Assembly (NCBI RefSeq): GCF_000732195.1
Contig: NZ_JNNU01000007.1
Span: 186,001 to 250,000 of the forward strand
Direction of reading: 5' to 3'
From: Neorhizobium vignae
GTDB taxonomy: Bacteria; Pseudomonadota; Alphaproteobacteria; Rhizobiales; Rhizobiaceae
DNA length: 64,000 nucleotides
Shown: piece by piece, positions 60,122-64,000 of the stretch
Position numbering within the stretch: the first letter of the stretch is position 1
How the letters are laid out: every line of letters starts with the position of its first letter
Made by a program: the position numbers and the translations under genes
Notes under the pieces: model-generated
Database searches by the model: none
Seen by the model: the letters and a program-made list of their open reading frames with translations, nothing else
What the model was told of the DNA's origin: nothing

Positions 60122-61357
60122 ATGAATATTCGTTCTATGGCGGCTGTACTTGCCGCAACCGTGATGCTGCCGTTAGGTGCGGCTCATGCCACAGATCTCG
60201 AAGTCACCCATTGGTGGACATCCGGAGGCGAGGCTGCCGCAGTCGCGGAACTCGCCAAGGCTTTCAACGCAACCGGCAACAAGTGGGTTGACGGCGCGAT
60301 TGCAGGTTCCGGCGGCACCGCCCGTCCGATCATGATCAGCCGTATCACCGGCGGCGATCCGATGGCGGCCACCCAGTTCAATCATGGCCGCCAGGCCGAG
60401 GAACTGGTCCAGGCAGGCCTGATGCGCGATTTCACCGATCTCGCCAAGAAGGAGGGCTGGGACAAGATCGTCCGCCCCGCGGGCCTGCTGAAATCCTGCA
60501 CTTTCGAGGGCAAGATCTACTGCGTGCCGCTCAACATCCATTCCTGGCAATGGCTGTGGCTTTCGAACGACGCCTTCAAGAAGGCGGGCGTCGCAGTTCC
60601 GAAGAACTGGGACGAGTATGTCGCAGCCGCTCCGGCGCTTGAAAAGGCCGGCATCGTGCCGCTCGCAGTCGGCGGCCAGGCCTGGCAGTCGACCGGCTTG
60701 TTCGCCGTGCTGACGGTCGCGATCGGTGGCAAGGACATCTACCAGAAGGTCTATGGCGACAAGGACGCAAAGGTCGCGGCCGGTCCTGAAATGGCCAAGG
60801 TCTTCAAGGCAGCCGACGATGCCCGCAAGATGGCCAAGGGCACCAACGTCCAGGATTGGAACCAAGCCACCAACATGGTGATCACCGGCAAAGCCGGCGG
60901 CCAGATCATGGGTGACTGGGCGCAGGGCGAATTCCAGCTGGCCGGCAAGAAGGCCGGTGTCGACTATACCTGCCTGCCGGGCCTCGGCGTGAACGAGGTG
61001 ATCTCGACGGCCGGCGACGCCTTCTACTTCCCGGTCCTCAAGGACGCGGCGAAGACGAAGGCACAGGAAGCGCTCGCCTCGTCGCTTCTCGACGCCAAGA
61101 CGCAGGTTGCCTTCAACCTCAAGAAGGGCTCGCTGCCGGTGCGCGGCGACGTCGATCTTGCGGCCGCCAACGACTGCATGAAGAAGGGTCTCGAGATCCT
61201 CGCCAAGGGCAATGTCGTCACCAGCACCGACCAGCTCATCACGCAGGATACGCAGAAGCAGCTCGAAGACCTGATGTCGCAGTTCTTCGCCAATACGTCG
61301 ATCACGGCCGAGGAAGCGCAGAAGCGCTTCGTCGCTATTTTCTCCAAGGCCGGTTGA
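60122..61357 (+). CDS. Sugar ABC transporter substrate-binding protein (CUT1)
   Basis: The 411-residue protein has a signal peptide (cut about residue 23, AAHAT) and a family 1 solute-binding fold (VTHWWTSGGEAAAVAELAKAF at the mature start, IMGDWAQGEFQ in the second half). Four Cys in the mature part may form disulfides. It should bind a mono- or oligosaccharide; glucose/mannose-type proteins look closest, but this is by eye. It leads the transporter operon, after GGGAGGAG. Confidence 0.92.
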   Translation: MNIRSMAAVLAATVMLPLGAAHATDLEVTHWWTSGGEAAAVAELAKAFNATGNKWVDGAIAGSGGTARPIMISRITGGDPMAATQFNHGRQAEELVQAGLMRDFTDLAKKEGWDKIVRPAGLLKSCTFEGKIYCVPLNIHSWQWLWLSNDAFKKAGVAVPKNWDEYVAAAPALEKAGIVPLAVGGQAWQSTGLFAVLTVAIGGKDIYQKVYGDKDAKVAAGPEMAKVFKAADDARKMAKGTNVQDWNQATNMVITGKAGGQIMGDWAQGEFQLAGKKAGVDYTCLPGLGVNEVISTAGDAFYFPVLKDAAKTKAQEALASSLLDAKTQVAFNLKKGSLPVRGDVDLAAANDCMKKGLEILAKGNVVTSTDQLITQDTQKQLEDLMSQFFANTSITAEEAQKRFVAIFSKAG

Positions 61358-61456
61358 TCCGACAGACAGCGATCCAACAGCCGGCTCCGCATCCGAGAGG
61401 GGCGGGGCCGGAGGTGGCTTGCTTCCAGCAGCCTTTGCCATCCAGAGGAGTTGACC

Positions 61457-62359
61457 ATGGCGGCGCACACTCAGCCCGGCCGACCCAACCAGTTATTCCG
61501 CAATCTCAATTCGAAGATTGCCTCGATCCCGATGATGCTGACGGCCGTGGTGATCTTCCTCGGCGGCACGATCTGGACCGTCGTTTATTCCTTCACCAAT
61601 TCCAAGCTCCTGCCGCGTCTGTCCTTCGTCGGCCTGGAACAGTATGAGCGGCTCTGGGATACGCCGCGCTGGATCGTCTCGATCCAGAACCTGGCAACCT
61701 ACGGATGCCTGTCGCTGATCTTCAGCCTGACGATCGGTTTCCTGCTGGCTGCGCTGATGGACCAGAAGATCCGTTTCGAAAACACGTTCCGGACCATCTT
61801 CCTCTATCCGTTCGCGCTGTCCTTCATCGTCACCGGCCTTGTCTGGCAATGGATCCTGAACCCCGAATTCGGCGTGCAGTCCGTCGTCCGTTCGCTCGGT
61901 TGGACGACCTTCACCTTCGATCCGCTCTACAATTCCGATATCGTCATCTACGGCATCCTGATTGCCGCGCTCTGGCAGGGGACGGGCCTCGTCATGTGCC
62001 TGATGCTCGCCGGGCTTCGCGGCATCGATGAGGACATCTGGAAGGCGGCGCGGGTCGACGGCATCCCGATGTGGAAGACCTATCTCTTCATCATCATCCC
62101 GATGATGCGGCCGGTCTTCGTCACCACGCTGGTCATCATCGCCAGCGGCATCGTCAGGATCTACGACCTCGTCGTGGCGCAGACGAGCGGCGGCCCCGGC
62201 ATCGCCTCCGACGTGCCTGCCAAATACGTCTACGACTACATGTTCTTCGCCCAGAACCTCGGCCAGGGCTTTGCGGCATCCACCATGATGCTTCTCGCCG
62301 TCGCCATCATCATCGTTCCCTGGGCCTATCTCGAATTCGGAGGACGCAAGCGTGGATAA
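61457..62359 (+). CDS. Sugar ABC transporter permease 1 (MalF-like)
   Basis: The 300-residue permease has six helices and the EAA loop EDIWKAARVDGIPMWKTYLF near residue 195, which docks the ATPase. I chose ATG 61457, 6 bases after GAGGAG, over a TTG at 61451. It overlaps the second permease gene by 8 bases, so translation is coupled. Confidence 0.94.
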   Translation: MAAHTQPGRPNQLFRNLNSKIASIPMMLTAVVIFLGGTIWTVVYSFTNSKLLPRLSFVGLEQYERLWDTPRWIVSIQNLATYGCLSLIFSLTIGFLLAALMDQKIRFENTFRTIFLYPFALSFIVTGLVWQWILNPEFGVQSVVRSLGWTTFTFDPLYNSDIVIYGILIAALWQGTGLVMCLMLAGLRGIDEDIWKAARVDGIPMWKTYLFIIIPMMRPVFVTTLVIIASGIVRIYDLVVAQTSGGPGIASDVPAKYVYDYMFFAQNLGQGFAASTMMLLAVAIIIVPWAYLEFGGRKRG

Positions 62360-63299
62360 ATCGCTCACGATGCCCATCTCTGGGCCTGCCATCTCCGGCT
62401 CCAACGGTTCCCGGCTGCAAGCCGGTCCGCAGGGAAAACGGCCCCGCAAGGTGCTCTCGCCGCGCAATATCATCGTCTACGGTGCGCTCGGCCTTGCGGC
62501 AATTTATTACCTTATTCCTCTCTATGTGATGGTCGTCACGTCGCTGAAGGGCATGCCGGAAATCCGCCTCGGCAACATCTTTTCGCCGCCGATGGAGATC
62601 ACCTTCGAACCCTGGGTGAAGGCTTGGGCGCAGGCCTGCACGGGCTTGAACTGCGATGGTCTTTCGCGCGGCTTCTGGAATTCGGTTCGCATCACGGTGC
62701 CATCGGTGATCGTGTCTATCGCGATTGCCTCGGTGAACGGTTATGCGCTCGCCAACTGGCGGTTCAAAGGCTCGGAGATCTTCTTCACGATCCTGATCGT
62801 CGGCGCCTTCATCCCCTATCAGGTGATGATCTATCCGATCGTCATCGTGCTGCGCGAAATGGGCCTCTACGGCTCGCTCTACGGCCTCATCCTGGTGCAT
62901 TCGATTTTCGGCATGCCGATCCAGACGCTGCTGTTCCGCAACTATTTCGTCTCGCTGCCGGAAGAGCTGTTCAAGGCTGCCCGCATCGACGGGGCAGGGT
63001 TCTGGCAGATCTATTTCCGGATCATGCTGCCCATGTCGCTGCCGATTTTCGTCGTCTCGATGATCCTGCAGACCACCGGCATCTGGAACGACTTCCTGTT
63101 CGGCGTGGTGTTCACCCGACCGGATACCTATCCGATGACCGTTCAGCTCAACAACATCGTCAATTCCGTCCAGGGCGTGAAGGAATACAACGTCAACATG
63201 GCGGCGACGCTGTTGACGGGTGCGGTTCCGCTGATCGTCTATTTCGTTTCCGGCCGGCTTTTCGTCCGCGGTATCGCGGCCGGCGCAGTCAAAGGGTAA
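62352..63299 (+). CDS. Sugar ABC transporter permease 2 (MalG-like)
   Basis: The 315-residue permease starts at GTG with a GGAGGAC site inside the end of the previous gene. A hydrophilic N-terminal stretch of about 38 residues precedes six helices. The EAA loop is [20 protein letters not shown] near residue 205. With permease 1 it forms the membrane channel for the sugar. Confidence 0.94.
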   Translation: MDKSLTMPISGPAISGSNGSRLQAGPQGKRPRKVLSPRNIIVYGALGLAAIYYLIPLYVMVVTSLKGMPEIRLGNIFSPPMEITFEPWVKAWAQACTGLNCDGLSRGFWNSVRITVPSVIVSIAIASVNGYALANWRFKGSEIFFTILIVGAFIPYQVMIYPIVIVLREMGLYGSLYGLILVHSIFGMPIQTLLFRNYFVSLPEELFKAARIDGAGFWQIYFRIMLPMSLPIFVVSMILQTTGIWNDFLFGVVFTRPDTYPMTVQLNNIVNSVQGVKEYNVNMAATLLTGAVPLIVYFVSGRLFVRGIAAGAVKG

Positions 63300-63304
63300 G
63301 CCTG

Positions 63305-64000
63305 ATGCTCAACAATGTTTCCGCGCGCACTCAGAGCAGCGTTTCCATCCGCGACCTGTCGTTGTCCTTCGGCTCCGTGAAGGTGCTCGAAAACCTCAAC
63401 CTCGACATCCATGATGGCGAGTTCCTGGTCCTGCTCGGCTCGTCCGGCTGCGGCAAGTCTACGCTCTTGAACTGCATTGCCGGGCTTCTCGAGCCGACCG
63501 AAGGCCAGATCTTCATCAAGGACAAGAACGTCACCTGGGAAGAGCCGAAGGACCGCGGTATCGGCATGGTGTTCCAGTCCTACGCGCTCTATCCGCAGAT
63601 GACGGTGGAAAAAAACCTGTCCTTCGGCCTGCGCGTCGCCAAAATCCCGAAGGCCGAGATCGATCGCCGCGTGGCGCGCGCCTCCGGCATCCTGCAGATC
63701 GAACCGCTTCTCAAGCGCAAACCCTCGGAACTCTCCGGCGGCCAGCGCCAGCGCGTTGCGATCGGCCGAGCGCTGGTGCGTGATGTCGACGTCTTCCTGT
63801 TCGACGAGCCGTTGTCGAACCTCGACGCAAAACTGCGCTCCGAACTGCGCGTCGAGATCAAGCGGCTGCATCAGGCGCTCAAGAACACGATGATCTACGT
63901 CACCCACGACCAGATCGAAGCGCTGACGCTGGCCGACCGCATCGCCATCATGAAGAGCGGCGTCATCCAGCAGCTCGACGACCCGGTGACGATCTACAAC
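63305..64000 (+). CDS. Sugar ABC transporter ATPase, N-terminal part (cut by window edge)
   Basis: An open frame of 232 codons from ATG 63305 runs off the right edge. It has Walker [10 protein letters not shown], the Q-loop [11 protein letters not shown], the signature LSGGQRQR, Walker [13 protein letters not shown] and the switch His in YVTHDQ. This is a MalK/UgpC-type CUT1 ATPase that powers the two permeases. The C-terminal regulatory domain lies outside the window. Confidence 0.95.
   Translation, partial: MLNNVSARTQSSVSIRDLSLSFGSVKVLENLNLDIHDGEFLVLLGSSGCGKSTLLNCIAGLLEPTEGQIFIKDKNVTWEEPKDRGIGMVFQSYALYPQMTVEKNLSFGLRVAKIPKAEIDRRVARASGILQIEPLLKRKPSELSGGQRQRVAIGRALVRDVDVFLFDEPLSNLDAKLRSELRVEIKRLHQALKNTMIYVTHDQIEALTLADRIAIMKSGVIQQLDDPVTIYN

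Overview
The window is a gene-dense, high-GC stretch of an alphaproteobacterial chromosome, most likely from the Rhizobiaceae (Rhizobium, Agrobacterium or Sinorhizobium relatives). The best evidence is the complete acpXL-fabZXL-fabF2XL-fabF1XL-adhXL-lpxXL block, which makes and attaches the very-long-chain fatty acid of rhizobial lipid A. A fused secDF, many GTG/TTG starts, a DUF1127 protein and the gnd-LacI-sugar ABC order also fit. No tRNA, rRNA, CRISPR array, insertion sequence or prophage was seen.

Layout. 1-7.3 kb: an MFS transporter cut by the window edge, a LysR regulator, and a divergent operon of a hydrolase-like pseudoenzyme plus an RND efflux adaptor and pump. 7.3-24.6 kb: housekeeping and accessory genes, including an SDR, a HAD phosphatase, an APC permease, a methyltransferase/TetR pair, secDF, a cupin, a TerC protein, a CheY-like regulator, a flavin oxidoreductase pair, a frameshifted DUF924 gene and a mechanosensitive channel.

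24.7-47.1 kb holds the most interesting content, a one-carbon island that appears devoted to demethylating a quaternary amine such as glycine betaine. It contains a dimethylglycine-dehydrogenase-like protein, a GlxA/GbdR-type regulator, a LysR regulator, a reductive activator of corrinoid enzymes, a methyl-tetrahydrofolate:corrinoid methyltransferase, a corrinoid protein, a non-pyrrolysine MttB-family methyltransferase, a ferredoxin-like protein, a betaine-homocysteine methyltransferase, a betaine-type periplasmic binding protein and cobU for cobalamin synthesis. A formyltransferase-like protein, a DUF1638 protein and a small 'virulence factor' family protein lie inside it with no assigned role. 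Four of its enzymes carry Arg/Gly-rich tails. Genes of other kinds interrupt it: a REC-REC/degenerate-GGDEF pair, a BrnT/BrnA toxin-antitoxin pair, an entericidin-like lipoprotein, and an ECF sigma factor with a VWA protein.

47.1-54.5 kb: a TauE/SafE transporter, a nucleoside hydrolase and the lipid A long-chain fatty-acid operon. 54.6-58.6 kb: a PAS protein, VOC and SRPBCC proteins, an AraC regulator and gnd. 58.7-64 kb: a LacI regulator divergent from a CUT1 sugar ABC transporter whose ATPase gene runs off the window.

Proposed joint working of the island (inference): the MttB-like enzyme moves a methyl group from a betaine to the corrinoid protein, the MtvA-like enzyme passes it to tetrahydrofolate, the ASKHA/2Fe-2S protein rescues oxidised cobalt, the DMGDH-like protein oxidises the dimethylated product to one-carbon units, and Bmt offers a second, homocysteine-dependent outlet.
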